From the NCBI GenBank assembly GCA_005408345.1, contig SEMN01000031.1, positions 1,025,501-1,089,500 of the forward strand: 64,000 nucleotides of DNA. Direction: 5' to 3'. This document shows, piece after piece, positions 33,499 to 47,630 of the stretch. The DNA comes from Macquaria australasica. Taxonomy: Eukaryota > Chordata > Actinopteri > Centrarchiformes > Percichthyidae. A model generated the notes under the pieces. The model worked only from the letters and a program-made list of their open reading frames with translations. It searched no databases and was not told where the DNA came from. Each line of letters begins with the position of its first letter. The first letter of the stretch is position 1. The translations under genes and the position numbers were made by a program.

Positions 33499-36400
33499 TT
33501 AGGCTTTTTCCTCTGCGCAGGAACTCTCACTCAGGTGGCCACTTTGGCACGGCGGTTTCTGTTTCTCCCACTGGCACATGGCATTGGCGTAACCCACGAT
33601 CACTTTGTCCATCCAGGTGAGGGGCTGGGGGAAGAGCACTGCGCCCTCGAAGAAGCCCAGGTGGCCTCCGTGTAGTGTCAGGGAAAAGATCACATTCGGC
33701 TTCTTTGCTAAAGGATGACACAGCACACAGTAATGAGGCTTCTGTACTCTGCACGGTGTGTTCTCAGCAGTATCTGAAAACAAACACTGGACACATGTCC
33801 AAATACAGGCTTGCCAGGAATTGTTATATGCCTGTTACAGATAGCGAGGGTGTGTTTGAACGGTCAAACGGATAACAGCATGACTCAACCTCTGGCATGT
33901 TTAAATGACAACTACCACAGCTGAAGGTTTGAGCCAATCAGTAAGTTGCTAAAGATGTAGTTTCTCTAATAGCCACCAGAAAAACTGAGACTTAAAAGGT
34001 AATTCTGGCATTTTTAAACCTGGGCCCTATTTTTTACATATTTTGGGGTGTAAATGACTGACACACATTATGGAAAGGATCCTTACAGAGATAGACCTTT
34101 TTGTTAAATAATTCTTTTTTGTTTAACCAGAAACAGAAGTCTCGCTCTGAAATATCACGAGAGGTGAGAGGTTGTTGCAGGAAGACACCGGTGGAAACGT
34201 GAGTCAGAGTTCTTCTTACTCTTTAACAAAAAGGTCTGTCTCTGTAGGGATCCTCTCCATAATGTTGTCACACTTAGAATAACAGTTTGAGCCTGTCAGT
34301 GGCAAAAACAAGCACTTTTAGTAGACATACTTAGACGGGGACAGTTGCCCACAAGGATTACAGCTGAGGCGATCTTCTGAACCAATTCCAAAACTATTTG
34401 TACCTAGTCATTGTACTTTAGCCCAGGTTTAAAAATACCGAAATGACCATTTAAGTGAATGAAAAAAATACACACACTACTTCTCCCTTGAATTACAAAA
34501 TCAGTGAATGTTTTCCTAACATAAGGCTCTGAATGGTTAATCAAGTTCCTCCAATGTGTAACTTGGACGTGATTATGAAAACACTTGAGACAGGTTTGCC
34601 TTGACTGGTCTCTCTGGCTGTCACACTCTGTCTCACCTTTTGCTTGCTTGGCTGCCATAATACGGCCAAACATATGTGGACACACCTGTCTAGGGTTGGG
34701 CGCTATGATAGTATATACACTGTGCGACAGCAGAAATGTGTCCACCGGTAGAGATTTGGCAATACCGTTTCCACCACGGGAGCTATCCCTTAGTGTTTCT
34801 GCTATATATTTGGGGCAGGCTATGTAGCAAAACAGGGCTGGATTCTCGCGTGATCTTGCGAATCCAGCTGCCTCGCAAGGTGATGTTATTTGGGCAGCAG
34901 GACTGTTCTCACTTGATGTGAGAGCGATAGTTGGTGGCGGTAATGCACCTCTAAGCTGATTTGCCAACTGTCGCAGCAGAAGAAAGTGACAAGAAAACAT
35001 GGAGGAGGAGAGTAAAATTGTAAATACAGAGAATGAAGTACAGTATGGTTACTTTAAACCATTTCTTAATTGAACTCACAGAACAATTACTGCATCCTGA
35101 AATATACCGTTACCGTGATATAAAATTACATATACCATGATAGAAGCACCTGTCAATGCCCTTGTGTACAAAACAAGGTCCATAAATAAATGCTTTTTGT
35201 TTGGAAGCACTTGGCTGGTCTGCACAGAGCCCTGACCTCAACACATACTACACCTAAACAGCAGGTTTCAAAACTCTCCTTAAGAGACCTTATTGGTAAT
35301 CTGTGATCTGTGGCAAGAGGTAGCGAATCCATTAATGCTGATTTTATTTAATTCACAATAAATAAACCCGAACGCAAATTAGATCATCTCCACACTGCAG
35401 ACAAACCATTAACCTCTTTCTTATTGCCGTATGAACGTTTGCTGCAGCTGTGGACAACCAGGCAGAGTGGTCTCTTGAAAAGGATTGGCCTGAATCTCTT
35501 TATTCTCCTGCCCTTATCTGGGTTACTGGGGGAGCCTGATGCAGTTGACTAGTGATTAAGATCCCACAGGGCTTTCACCACCGTGCACTATTCATGACAG
35601 CTGCTGAGCGGCCCTGGGACAACCGAGTGCTCGTCCAGAGCTGTCTCACCGTCTCACCGGGTGCAGAGTGACAGGTGGGAACAGAATGGTCTGGAGAGCG
35701 GCTCGTACTAAAAAAAGATGTTCAAACCTGTTGCCTCTTTTCCTGGTGGAGCAGTCATACTTGTTGACCTTTACCTAACATTGTATCACAGCCGCATTCA
35801 GTACATTAATGCAATAAAGAAACAATAACCTATGAACACTACAAATCAGAGGTGAGTATACCTCGTTTAAGCATTTAAGCTGTGACCAAATGTAGCTTTA
35901 ATAGTAAGCTGTAAACTCTTCTTATCAAATGTTTTTAATCTAAGATAATTACAGCACCAACTCACCGGGTGCATTTCTGAGTCCTTTCCTGGTAGTCGTG
36001 TGTCTGAGTCACTGTATCACATTTTAGGGCAAAGGGGCAGCTGATCCTTTTTTCAGTAAGTGTTGCTCTCTAGGGACACACGTAGGATAGAGTCGCATGT
36101 ACTTCCAGTCAGGACTCATCCACCCACATGCACACCCACCCTAACATTAGAGATTTTCCTTTTTCAAAATAGTTAAAGTGGTCATTAAGTTTAAATATAG
36201 CACAGGCTGAGGAGAAGGGACGCTTGATAGACACTATGTATTGTGGAAGCAGTCAAAGAGTAGAGTGACTCTTGTTGTAAAAAGAGGTTCAAACACACTG
36301 GATCAATGCCAGGATAAAATCTTTGATGCTGGGAACATGTGAAGGAGTTAAACTCACTTTAAACGGATGGACAGAGGGATGTGTGTGTGTGTGTGTGTGT

Positions 36401-39400
36401 GTGAGTGTTACAGCTGCTGTAACACACCGAAGGACATTACTCATGCAATTGACCTCTGTGCCACTCCCTAGTTCAGGGTGTGGAACCAACTCATGAGAAG
36501 GCCTTTTGAGATTGCAGACGTGTTTTTTGAGAACCAAATCTGGGATGTCACCTGCAGCCATTAGTCAGACAGGGCAAGCCTGTTGTATTTAAAAAAAAAA
36601 GTTGACTTAATAGTCAATAGAGGATTAACTGCAAATATGTGCCACAATCTGTCTGCAGGTACATCAGTCACTTGACAAACTCAAGTACAGAACTGCACTG
36701 TAACGAGCCAAGTACGGACCATTATTTTCAGTTTTTTTGTTTTGTTTTTTAGAATAACTTTTAGTAATTTGGATCTGCAGCATATTCTGCAGCTTTTGAG
36801 CATTTTCTCATCTTTTTTTCCCCTTCACTTTTTATTAGTGGAAGCACATTCTGAGCTGTCCTTGCCAAACGAGGACTGAGCTTTCTCTGAGCTGCACTGA
36901 TCAGCATTTTCTTGCCACAGGAAACAGAGCAACCTTTTCTTTTTGTGAAAATCAGTTTAAAACAAACCAATACATCTGGGTATTGTTAATTTTAGTTGGT
37001 TTTAAACTAAGACACATATTTATTTGTGTCCTTCAAGGTCAACAGCAAGCCCACTACCTCACTCACTGTTTGTCCCTATTACTGAAATGTGAGTAGAATC
37101 ATCTGAAATATACGACATTCAGCGTTCATGTTACCAAGTAAAAGGCCAATACAAGATCTTAAAAATCTCAAAAGTGTACTTTATGGGTGAACAACACTAT
37201 TTTTAACACTAGGGTTTAGTACTGCTGCTGCTGTCATGACACATGCTGTTAGTTACCTGCAAGTGTGCGAGGGATGGTGAGCAGTGACTCATGAACCAGA
37301 GGATCATCTGCAGAGTTCACTAGCAGCAGTGGCACCTTTACCTGGAATTAAAACCCATTCTTTAAAAACAAAAACACAAACAGACCAAAAAGAGAAAGAT
37401 AATGTGAGATGATGTGAGGCAGTTCTTACATTGTGAATATAATGTACACAACTCTCCTTCTCATAGTACTCTTTGAGAGAGCTGTGGCCGTGGAATTTTC
37501 TGGTGAAACCCAAAAAAAAAAAAGAAGGCGTCAATAAATTTCACAGATATTTCATATTCTCACCACTGACAATGGAAACTGTGCCAGGTAAAAATACAGA
37601 TAAGGAGATTCAAAAACACAGATCTGTAATCTACTACATCACAGCAACACAGAGCTGTGACTTTCGCTTATTTGTTTCTCCACATACCTCATGATGTTGT
37701 CGTCGATCTGCATGAGGGACGTCGCTGTGTACAGCCGACTAAAATCTGCATCTATCATTTTAACTGAGCTCCCCCCAAACAGACTGTGCCTGTAACATGC
37801 AAATGGGTACATACAAACACAAACATTCATAAAACATACTGAAATCGATGACTTCTCAGTGTGCAGTGAATTACTCAACCACTAGTGCAATGCAGTTAGG
37901 GACTGCATGAAGCTGAACCTTATGTTTAATTTGTTAAAAAAAAAAAGCATCCCCCCCCTTCAGCAAAAGGAAAAAAATACATAACCCTCTACCCTTTCTG
38001 ACCCTGCCTCTCTAACTCCCTAATAATTTACACACAGTCCCTTACTTTTAAGTGCAACTAATAGGCCCATTAATTACTACAAATACTTTATAAAAGTTAC
38101 TGTCTCAACCTGGTTAACCCGCACAGATCTTTGATGTAACTGTGATCTGCCTCTACAGTCCAATATGTCAAAATGACAGATCAAGATGCACTGAAATCCT
38201 CCTAGCTGTATCCACAGGGTGAGACATAGACTGTATTCAAAACCGCCCACTATACTAGCAGTAAGCGAACAAAAGAAAAATCTGCAGTGTGCCAAAAATA
38301 CCCAGATATTGTACTGATTTGGAAAAAATCTCGAGTATGCATCGGACCAGTCTACCTTGCCTGCTACTGTGTCCCACAATACAAAGTGCAGTAGCGGTCG
38401 TTTGCCATTAGCTGTGCTATTGTTTATTTTCGCTTTCCAAAACCGGAAACTGGCTAAGCCTGGCCTAGCATACTGCAAAATAAATTGATTTGACAGTTTT
38501 ATACTGCATGCTGCCTTCATCTGTAGTAGTAGTAGTAGGCGGTTTCAAATACAGCTATAGTTTTGTGGATATTTAGGGAACATTTAGAGAATTGACAAAC
38601 CATGTTGTCTGTTATATTGATGTGAAGTTAGAGTACAGTCTTTGGTCAACACCAGAAAACAGCTATGTAAAACTTTACAGTAATGAAAAACTACAGGAAA
38701 ACAATTTGTACTGCATGTGCAGTACAGTGATACCTATGTGAGAGGATGATTTTCTTCATGTTGTCAGCCATGAGAAAGTTATAGAAGCGTCTGAACTGGT
38801 CCCACTGTAGGAATGTTTCCTGGGCCCTGAGAGATAAAGACAAACACACAGGAAGTTAGCTTTGTGCAGCCTGTCTGCATTCCAAACAACACACTAAATG
38901 TCCTGTGTAATCCACTGGACAAAGAGTCACGCTGGTCGAGAGTAGCAAATGGTGTCAGGCATTACCATGCAGCTCACAGACAGAGACAGGCTAAACCAAC
39001 ACAACAACTAAAGACTAAATAACTGACCATTAGAGAAAATGTTTTTCATTTTCTTTCTGGCATTTCAATGCAATTTGAGGTCAAAGACAACTGTAACAAT
39101 ATTCAAAAGTACGATTATTAACCCCACATTCTTTGTGGAAAAGAAGGATCCACAGCTCTCAAGGAATGCTGACAGAAGGACCAGCTTAGGTTTGGACACT
39201 GATTTGAAAGGGGAATTCATTAAAGGGAAAAAAACCCTACAACTCCAATTTCACAAAAGGCCAGTCTCTACAACACACCCTTCCCCACTGCCTACATCCA
39301 AACTTTAACAGACCCTGCCTGTCATTTCTGCCAAGAGGCGCTGGCTGCATTTAAAACACAGAAGGTGTGGCTCGGTCCAACATGAACACAGGGTGGAGAG

Positions 39401-42400
39401 TCGGCTCTAACAACCACATGCACTAGTGGTTTAAAAACACCTTCGTAATACATTTGTTTGTCCTGTGTGTTCTGGACATGTTGTCGGACATGCAGGAAAA
39501 CGCTTCTGCTCTTTATGCTCCTCTAATCAAACGAAAAGAATTTAGGCAAAATGCATAATATAGAATACACAGTCTGAACACACACAAACGATCCGCACTA
39601 CAGAGTTAGAGCAAACTGTAGAAAAAACGACTGGATGAACTAGTGAAGAGCAGCAAACAACACTCTGAGGCTGATGTCCTTTCAGAACAGGTTTTTACAA
39701 CGAGTCTGTCTTGTTGGTTGTGTTTAAAGAAAGGTCTTCAAAATGACAACAAAGGAGCTTGGTAGACCCGTGACTAAACGCATGATTATATTATACAAGA
39801 ACTAATCATTTTGTGGCATTATGCTGAGCTTCATTTACATTTAGAAATGCGTCCACATCTAGGGCCGGTGTTATAAAGGGGCTTTGATGATGCAATGCAT
39901 TTTAATTAAAGATGAGAGGACAACAACCCACCTGAGAGCGCTGTACCCCTGGCACACGCTGACACAACACAGCACTCGCTCCTGGTTCATCGTGTTCTCG
40001 CCCAGGAATTTACATACAATGTTTCCACCCAGACTGAAGCCCACCACGATCAGCTGGGTCTGAGGATACATCCGCTTAATGTAGCCGACCATAGATGCAA
40101 ACTCCCATGTGCACCCTGTAAGGGAAACAGCACAATCAATGCATAATACCTCTGTAGGTTGGTGCGTTTTTCTCTGCTCAGCAGTTCCAGCTGAAGGTGA
40201 CTTTAGCTCAGGGTATTAAATTTGTCTCTCTCTATCAGACCTTTAAAATAAGCTCAGGTCTGAAATCTCTTACTACAGTATTTCTAATTCTGGGAGCTTT
40301 AGCAGCTCATATAGCCTTTTAGCTTTTAGCTTTTACCTTGAAATAATATTGCACTGAGATTTGTTTAAATTAAGGAAAATTATGACATTAAAATACCTTT
40401 TACTAAAGTAGATTGCATCAAAATGAAGTTAAGGTGCCACTAAAGGATATCATGTTTAAAAAAAACAAAACACTTAACTAATATTCCAGCTGTGCTCACT
40501 GCTTTGAAAAATGCTTCTGGCCAAAGGGTTTTAAGCCTCAACCGCACCAGACAATTGGATGAAAGCAGCAGACTGAGCCAAAAATTATGATGCAGTATTA
40601 CTGATCATCAGACCAAATCAAATTATTATTCAAATAATTATTCCTAGATACTCCTAACATGAAAAAGTGACAGGTTCATCTCTCAGTAGAGTAAAACTGA
40701 ACTCAGCTCCTTGGTCTCACCATAGGTAAACATGCGTGGAGAGGTGAGCTCGATGTTGGGAAGAGCTCCCAGGTGGTTCAGCACAGCACAGCGGTAACCG
40801 TCCTTCTGGGCGTAATCCACAAAGGTTCGGATGTAATGCTTCTCACTATGGTTACCAATACCAGGGCAAATCACCATGGTGATGTCATCTGGTGAAACAG
40901 GCAGATGGATTGGAGAGATATTTATTTACTAGTGAGAAATAGGTAAGCACAGAGAGTTTGTCACTCACCTAAACAGCACATCACTACATTAAAAAAGGAG
41001 CAAGGCAAAGCACCACAGCCAGTCCAAAATAAAGGATTAGGCTGACAAATATAGCTTTAGCAAAACAGATTGGAAATAGTAATGCTACTTTTTTTGGGGA
41101 ATCCAAAGTCATGTTAGTCTTAAGCTTTCTGAGAGGATCACAAGATCAAAGTTGAGGTGGTGGGGTCAAGGATCAGCTGAGGCATTCAAAGAAAGGAATC
41201 CCTCTTTAAAACTGTCCTCACGCAACTGCATTACAAACATGGTATGCCTCATTGAAAGATCAATGAAGAGAGTCATTTGTATTATCATAGCTGAACTGGA
41301 AAACCTGATATAAAATATTCAAAGCCGGGCATAATGTCACCAGTGTATCTACTTTACCAGTCTGTTTTCCATATATATCGAGTCAAGTTTATTTATATAA
41401 CCAAGTCCCAGAGGCTTGTATTGTCTGTACAGCATGCGACACTCTCTATGCCTGACCCTCGAACTGGATAAGGAAAACCTTCCAGGACGGACAGACCCTC
41501 AATAGGTGTCACATGTACAGACTAGACAAAAGTAGCAGTAGTTGAATTACAACATAAAGAAACAGAATTACAATATACGAGTAAGAACGACAAAATATAT
41601 GAGATTTCTATGTTTTGAATCACCTCCTGTCCGATGGTCCCCCAGTGGCTCAAAAAGGTCAAAGGTCGCAGTGGCCCCGTCCTGCATGGGTAAGTACTTC
41701 CTGATTCCACAGGGGTGAGGTGAGCTCACCCGACCAAGTTTACCATACAGGGCCGTCTGGAGGTGACCGCTCTTACCCCACAGTAAGGGAGGAATGTACC
41801 TGGATAAACACAAAATTGCACTATTAAATTTGATCTAGAAGTATGAGCTTATTCTACTAATGCACTCGGATAAGAGTACAAGGTTAGTGCCTGGAAAATA
41901 ACATTAACACAACGTTATCCTGAGCAGACACATTTGCATTGGTGGTTTATGACGCAGACATGAACATTCTGGCACATAGTTTGCATACAGTCACATTTCT
42001 GTTGCAGCTTTAAAAAAGGTTGCTCCATGCTCCCAACTGACGTCAATGTTTAACGCCAGTCTGTTGCTATGTTTTTGATAAGTTATGCTGAGCATGTGTA
42101 GATGAATTCCAGTGACAGCTCTGAAGGAGTTAGCTGTAGGAGTCAAGTCTTTGGATTACGTAATATTTCTATTGAAATATTGTGCCTTGTGTTGTGCTTT
42201 ATCATGAATTCAAGATCTATTTTTCACGCTGAGACCAAAAGAATGTGAACAACTTGACAGGAAACCCCTTTCAGGTGCTGTTTTTGCAGCTGCCTATCCT
42301 ATCATGTAAAGGACATCACATCAATGCAATATTATAATCATGGCTCATAATAAGAGCTATATGGATAACAGCCAAAACAACTATTTGTCTGTGTTCAGCT

Positions 42401-45386
42401 CATGTGTAGTTTTTGAGGCTATTCAAGGGGGAGGCTTAGGAACATCTTAGTTCACAGGATCAGTTAAAGACAAACCAGACTCCATCTGCAAACACAAGCT
42501 TTTAAAAGTAGTACAAGTCCATCTTGTTCACAGCATTTGGAAATGACACATTAGCAAAAATTTGATTGCCTCTTTCTCACTTCCCTTAAATTATATAACA
42601 TCTTATCTGGAATCCTGCTTGTTAGACTCGCTGACAATGAAGTGAAGAGTGGGCCATCTTGGAGGCGATGAGATGAGATAAACAAAATCAGTATAACTGA
42701 ACTAAAGTACAGACGCGACATGGACACTAGTTGTATATGCAGTACATAGACCAAAACACAGAGACAGTAAGTAGCCGCAGAGAGCAACGGGTTCAATTAT
42801 ATCAACAGTTACACAAGCCCGCCAGCCTTGTGTTGCCTCATCTTACTGTGGCTCCAACAATTGCTGCATCTAGAAAACACACTCTTACATAAGAGAACTG
42901 TCAATCAAAAAGCAGGGTACTTCCATTTGCTGATAATGTAATCACCTCCAGTGTGGACTGTAAGGGTAGCTGAAGCTTAACCACACGTTTCTAGAAGGCA
43001 CTCTGCAGGCTTACTACAGGAAGAGGATAACCTCATTGTTGTAATGTGGATAGGAGGATAAGCACACCACCAGGTTGAGTACATCAATGGGAGGCAACAG
43101 ACAACTTAAAACACAAACAGCTTTTTTCTCTGTTGGTATTTTTTCCTCTAATCAATACAGTTTGAAAAACAATCCCTATTAATAGGCCCAATTAATAATT
43201 CTTTGACAATTCAAATTACAGGTACGTACACATATTACTGAGGCGTTTTACTTCTTGATTGACTTCATTTTGTGTTCCTCAACTGATAATAATTGAAAAC
43301 ATAGGCCATTTTTATTGCATTTAAAAATACTACTGATGTAAACAAACTTTAAATTAAGACTTTACTTGTTGTTGAGTCTTAGTTTCTGTATTAAAAAGGC
43401 CTTGGAAGTGACAGCTGGTTCCGATCTCTCGTTGAATTTGGGCGACAGGTTGAACCTTTTGTTTGAATTTGAGAGTCTGCCTTTTAGAGTGGTAAAAGTC
43501 ACCTCCTCGTACAGCATGTCCGTGTGTGTGCTGTTGTCTTTCATAGCTATTAGGTAACAGCAACAGGAAACAGATGCGTCAGTGTGGTTTGATGAAGCAA
43601 AGATCTAAAGTCCAGATCAAAGGCCAGAAGTAAAGTCACAGGCTTTTGATACTAGCAAGCTGGGAAAACACACAACACTACCATTGGTATAAAAGAGACT
43701 AAAGGCTAAATGGCTTGTCCTGACAATTTGCTATAAAAAAATGGGTAGAGGGCAACCTGATGGCTCATATATCTAAAAGATATATCGCTTAAAGTAACTG
43801 CTAATCCATCCAGTGGTCTTTATTGCTCTCATTTATCCTTCTTTTCTATTTTGACTTTAAACTGTACTTTGCTCCGTTGTTATTTTTAGACTCTATTTAA
43901 CTAAGTTTCTTCCTATGTTTTGTCTGGTATTTGTCTGTTTACTATTGGCTGCTGCATTGATACATGCACTTGTAATATTGCTGCTGCTTTAACATCAAGG
44001 ACCAACATTAAAACAAGTTGTAGAATCCTTAACACTATCCTTAACAATCAGCTGAAGCATATCAGTGACTGTCTTATTTTGTTGTCAAATTAAACTAATA
44101 AAGCCAATATAAGTCCCTGTAGATAAAGAAAATCACCAAGACAAGCTAACACCAAGATGCACTTCAAGAAAAAGTAATTTGTTCTGTATTGTCCTCTACG
44201 TTAGCCAAAACCCCTGCGTGCATGTTCCCAAACACAGCAAAACAAAAATGCTGTCGACTGTTAACCTCACAACATCCCTCCTATGCTTTCCGCTGTGTAA
44301 TTGATCTGTTATGCAACACGGCAGGGTGTCATTATGAGCTACAACACCAACAACAAAAATGCAGACAGGTTCCAGGACTCCAGTTACCTCAGTTCAACTA
44401 CACAACGGGGCGTACGTTTGTGTCAAAAATATAGCTGGTCCAGGAGGGAATGACAACAAGCCAGACACAAATGTAAACATCAGCGTGGCCTTCTGATTCA
44501 CTGACACTGCAGCTGGAAGGCAATCCGTTATATAAGCAGACACTCGTGCTGAAGGCTTGAAGAGAGCCACCCTACAAGAGCTGAAAGTTCGTCTGGAGTG
44601 TTACAACACCAGCAGATCACAGGACATGAACAGTGATGCTCATTCAGGAAAAACCATTAAATTTACTTTGTTTAAAGGCAAGTACAGGTTTTCCCACAAC
44701 CTACAGGACGCCAGAGCCCAGCTGCTAACCTGGTTTAGCCAAGACAGGGAAGACCTGCCACCCACTGCCATGTACCAACAACCACTGGTTTGCATCAGTT
44801 ATTATAAACCCAGATGGATGATTCAAATTATAGTAGACATCAGAGTTGCCCTGAGGGGGAGACTTGCACCGTCTTATATACAAATGTCCTTGCCCTGCAG
44901 TGAATGAGTCTGTATTTGTAATGCAAGGGTGACAAACCCAGTCTACCTTTGGGGTATAACCCAGAAAATACAGCCTGGTGTTTAATTCATGCTAGAGTTG
45001 ACGTTAAAGCCAGACATCTCTGGTTCAGACATGTGGCACACTCAGGAACACTGATGATGGATGGGACCACCGCCAGACAAACCGCCACCTTCACTGCAGC
45101 CCCAGATGGCCGACCAGCAGTGCCATTTCCATAGTAATGCCTTGGGTGACAGACACAGAGCTGAGAACGCAACTCACTCTTTGGTCAGCTGAGGACAGGA
45201 CTTGAGAAGGAAGCGGTTGAGGGGTGTGTCCTGGTAGGTGAGGTCCGGGGGCGCAGTGGGGCTCTTGAGGTTCAAGCAGCGGACGATGATGTAGAGCACC
45301 GTGGCCACCGCCGCCAGCTTCATGCCGTCGAACATTGCCGGCAGCTCCGGAGAGATGGTGTGCACGTCTGAGTCGTGGGTGTTCAT
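33499..45386 (-). CDS. abhd2: Abhydrolase domain-containing protein 2 (monoacylglycerol lipase)
   Basis: Coding exons on minus, 5' to 3': 45178-45386, 41624-41799, 40721-40888, 39932-40115, 38734-38826, 37688-37789, 37430-37499, 37257-37341 and 33499-33707. Together they are 1296 nt and 431 aa (human 425). An N-terminal anchor (MKLAAVATVLYIIVRCLNL) precedes YIPPLLWGKSGHLQTALYG and the alpha/beta-hydrolase fold. The triad is visible as Ser212 in GFSLGG, Asp347 in SADDPLVH and His378 in LHGGHLG, equivalent to human Ser207, Asp345 and His376. In mammals ABHD2 is a progesterone-activated monoacylglycerol lipase of the sperm membrane that removes 2-AG, and it is also expressed in vessel wall and lung. 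All junctions are GT-AG and keep frame. The last intron (3.5 kb) and intron 1 (3.4 kb) are long and carry MITEs. Teleosts have abhd2a and abhd2b; the copy letter is undetermined. Confidence 0.97.
33997..34450. mobile_element. MITE with long nested terminal inverted repeats, abhd2 last intron
   Basis: The outer ends ggcatttttaaacctgggc (about 34008) and gcccaggtttaaaaatacc (about 34420) are inverted copies. Inside them, a roughly 43-bp arm at about 34070-34112 (ggatccttacagagataga) is inverted at about 34220-34262. The whole can fold into a large hairpin. It is a known type of non-autonomous fish element; family not assigned. Confidence 0.78.
34690..35150. mobile_element. Fish MITE-like repeat starting ctagggttgggcgctatg
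   Basis: The left end and the right end (ataccgttaccgtgatat...) resemble the common GGTTGGGCGATATGG repeat. The centre carries ggtggcggtaatgcacctc...gcagcagaagaaa text, itself common in fish genomes, so this may be a composite. The 34404-35000 minus ORF across it is not a gene. Confidence 0.55.
36381..36403. repeat. (GT)n microsatellite in abhd2 last intron
   Basis: About 12 GT units. CA-strand text is read on the abhd2 transcript. Confidence 0.93.
38228..38560. mobile_element. MITE in abhd2 intron between exons 5 and 6
   Basis: The ends ctgtattcaaaaccgccca (38230) and taggcggtttcaaatacagc (about 38536-38555) are inverted repeats. A palindromic ATAGT/ACTAT style interior follows. It resembles the element at 52750-53074 in its terminal logic (tgtnttcnaaaccgc). 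Confidence 0.68.
41383..41500. repeat. Diverged tttatttatata-type interspersed repeat
   Basis: The text gtcaagtttatttatataac...acactctctatgcctgaccctc...aaggaaaaccttccaggac looks like a decayed copy of the family seen at 26788. It lies in the abhd2 intron between exons 2 and 3. Confidence 0.4.
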
Positions 45387-46220
45387 GATTATTCTGAAAA
45401 ACAAACCACATTTCCTTTACTGCTTGTGAAACACAAGAAAACCATTTCAGTAATAAATATATTTACAAACACACAGCCAATGAATTAAGAACTGCCTTTT
45501 TTTTTTTTACAACAAATTTGTGCTCCCTTTTATTATTTAAATATTAATAATTTTGTACAAGTCAATAAACCATGACTTGTACAAAATAATAAAATGATTT
45601 TCTTGAGGTCTTGGTTAACTGTGATTAAGTGAGAGATGGGAGAGAAATATCTGATGATGTCTGACTGACCTAAATACTCCTCTTGATGCCCAAGGCGCTG
45701 TAGCAACAGATCTGTGAGAATATAGAGTGAGAGCAATGCAGTGAGATAAAGTACAGTCAGTTATTTAATATACTTACCATAATTACATTACAGCTTAATA
45801 CGAAGTGCCAATAGTAAGCCTCGTTACATAGAGGATAAAGGTGCTGACATTACTTTAAATAAATCATTACAGTCAGCAGGCACACTGTGATTCTGGACTG
45901 AATAACATTGCTTCTAATGCAATGCCCAAATGCAGTTATACCTTAACACATTTACTTAAAACTTGCATATGTTCACAGCATTAAACAAAGCCAGCTGAGC
46001 TGTGAAATTACAGAAGAAAAAAAACAGGAACTATAAAGAGCACAAAGAGGCCACAGTATCTCCTGTTTACACAAAAACAGGGAAGTTGTGTTACAGGATT
46101 TCACAAAAATAGATTACAGTGTTTTTCATTGTTCTGCAAAGTAGCCACATGGAGCTGCCATAAAAAGAAAATAAAAGTGCAAAGCTGAAAAAAAACAACA
46201 ACAACTTGGCTTTTACTTAC

Positions 46221-46265
46221 ATTTTATGTTGAAGTTAGCCTCCAATAACGACTTGTTCCAAAAGT
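46221..46265 (-). other. abhd2: Inferred non-coding 5' exon 2 of abhd2
   Basis: On minus, an acceptor (cttcacattttcag) and a donor (aaaat|gtaagt) bound 45 nt with no ATG in the abhd2 frame. It lies between the CpG-rich start region and coding exon 1. Inferred from splice signals only. Confidence 0.35.
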
Positions 46266-47433
46266 CTGAAAATGTGAAGAGGTGAAGTCACAGTGATGTG
46301 GTCAAACCTAAAGACAAACAGAAAATACACTGACTTCTTAATTATAGTGATTGACCAGTATTCTTCTCCATTTTTCCTTAAACTGTGTTGAAAGTCTCGT
46401 CTAAATGCCTCGACTCCACACCAGCATCCTTTTTACTCCAGGGTCTTGTCACAAACTGACCCTAGATAAGATGCACTAGTAAGCATGATGATTTAATTTA
46501 GTGCTGAAGTGATTAGTCAGTTACTGGAATTTGATATTGGATTAATCGTTAGTCATTTATCAAATATTCAAAGCTTCCCATTTATGAAGTGTACTTACTT
46601 TTCTCTGTTCGGGTCATCCTAACTTTAATAATTTGCTTTATTTTAGGCTGGTTGTCAGAGGTAATTAGAGACGAATCATGAATCACCAACACATTCAGTC
46701 CACCTGAATGCATCATCGCACAACACAAACCACCTAAAGACATATCAGGAGCAGGTACATCCATCTGCTTGCATGTTCCTGTTCCTATAAAGCAATTGGG
46801 CGTGTGCTGTTTTATTCAAACCAATCCTATTATTAATAACACGTTAGGAATAAAAAAAAAAAAAGCTTTGCTCCGCTTAATTTAGGAGTGGCAGAGGAGG
46901 TTACCGCGACTGCTCTAAGAAAATGTGAATTTAAGATCATCACCTGTACCCAAAACAGCTTTCGCCTCAGTCTTTTAGAAGTATTGAATTTATACAAATG
47001 TCAGCTGTAAACACAGCTCGGCCCCAAACAGACGTGGTGACAGAATTACCCCCAGCTGCGTTAGATTAGCTTCATTAAATAAGTCAGTAATAATGCCCAC
47101 AGGTCCGCTGAGTGTGTTTATTATAGGCCACGCTGTCAGTAGCTCTTACCTCTTAGCTCTGCCTCTGGCCGGCTAACCTACTGAGAGGGGAAAAGGGGGT
47201 TATTACCGGGCACACTACTCCCGTGTTTATGTAAGAGCAGGCCGACGGTCCCCGACGGGTCCCCGACGGTCCTCCGTCCAGAAAACAGAGAGACCACGTC
47301 GCCTTTTGGACGAGCAGCGACTTCACGCAGGTTTTATATGTGGTCTATCTTAACGGGCAGGACATTTAACGGTCCGTATTTTCTGCCGTTAGTTGTCGAT
47401 CTGCCGAGGAAGCAGCGTCTTTAGCTCACTTAC

Positions 47434-47630
47434 CTCCGCTGGGAGAAAAACACACAAATAAAGCCTCGCCGCTTTAAAAAAAAATCGTATATATTCGTGG
47501 CATGTCGTTTGTTTGTCCCGTGTGCCTCCAGACCATGCCTGCCTGGTGTGAATCACGCCCTCTAGTTCACAGAGCCGGAGGTAGCAACACTAGCTGAAGC
47601 GGCAGCAGCTCCGACATCTCCGACTCCACT
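47434..47630 (-). other. abhd2: Inferred non-coding exon 1 of abhd2
   Basis: A strong donor cagcggag|gtaagtgag on minus lies at 47434/47433. Upstream sequence is CpG-rich, followed by a CCAAT box. The transcription start is approximate. Confidence 0.45.

Noticed and set aside
34404..35000. 198-aa minus ORF
   Set aside because: It spans two interspersed repeats in an abhd2 intron, with no recognisable domain or splice context.
44557..44907. 116-aa plus ORF in abhd2 intron 1
   Set aside because: Antisense to abhd2, no domain recognised, no flanking splice signals checked as convincing and no family resemblance. Kept as unproven.
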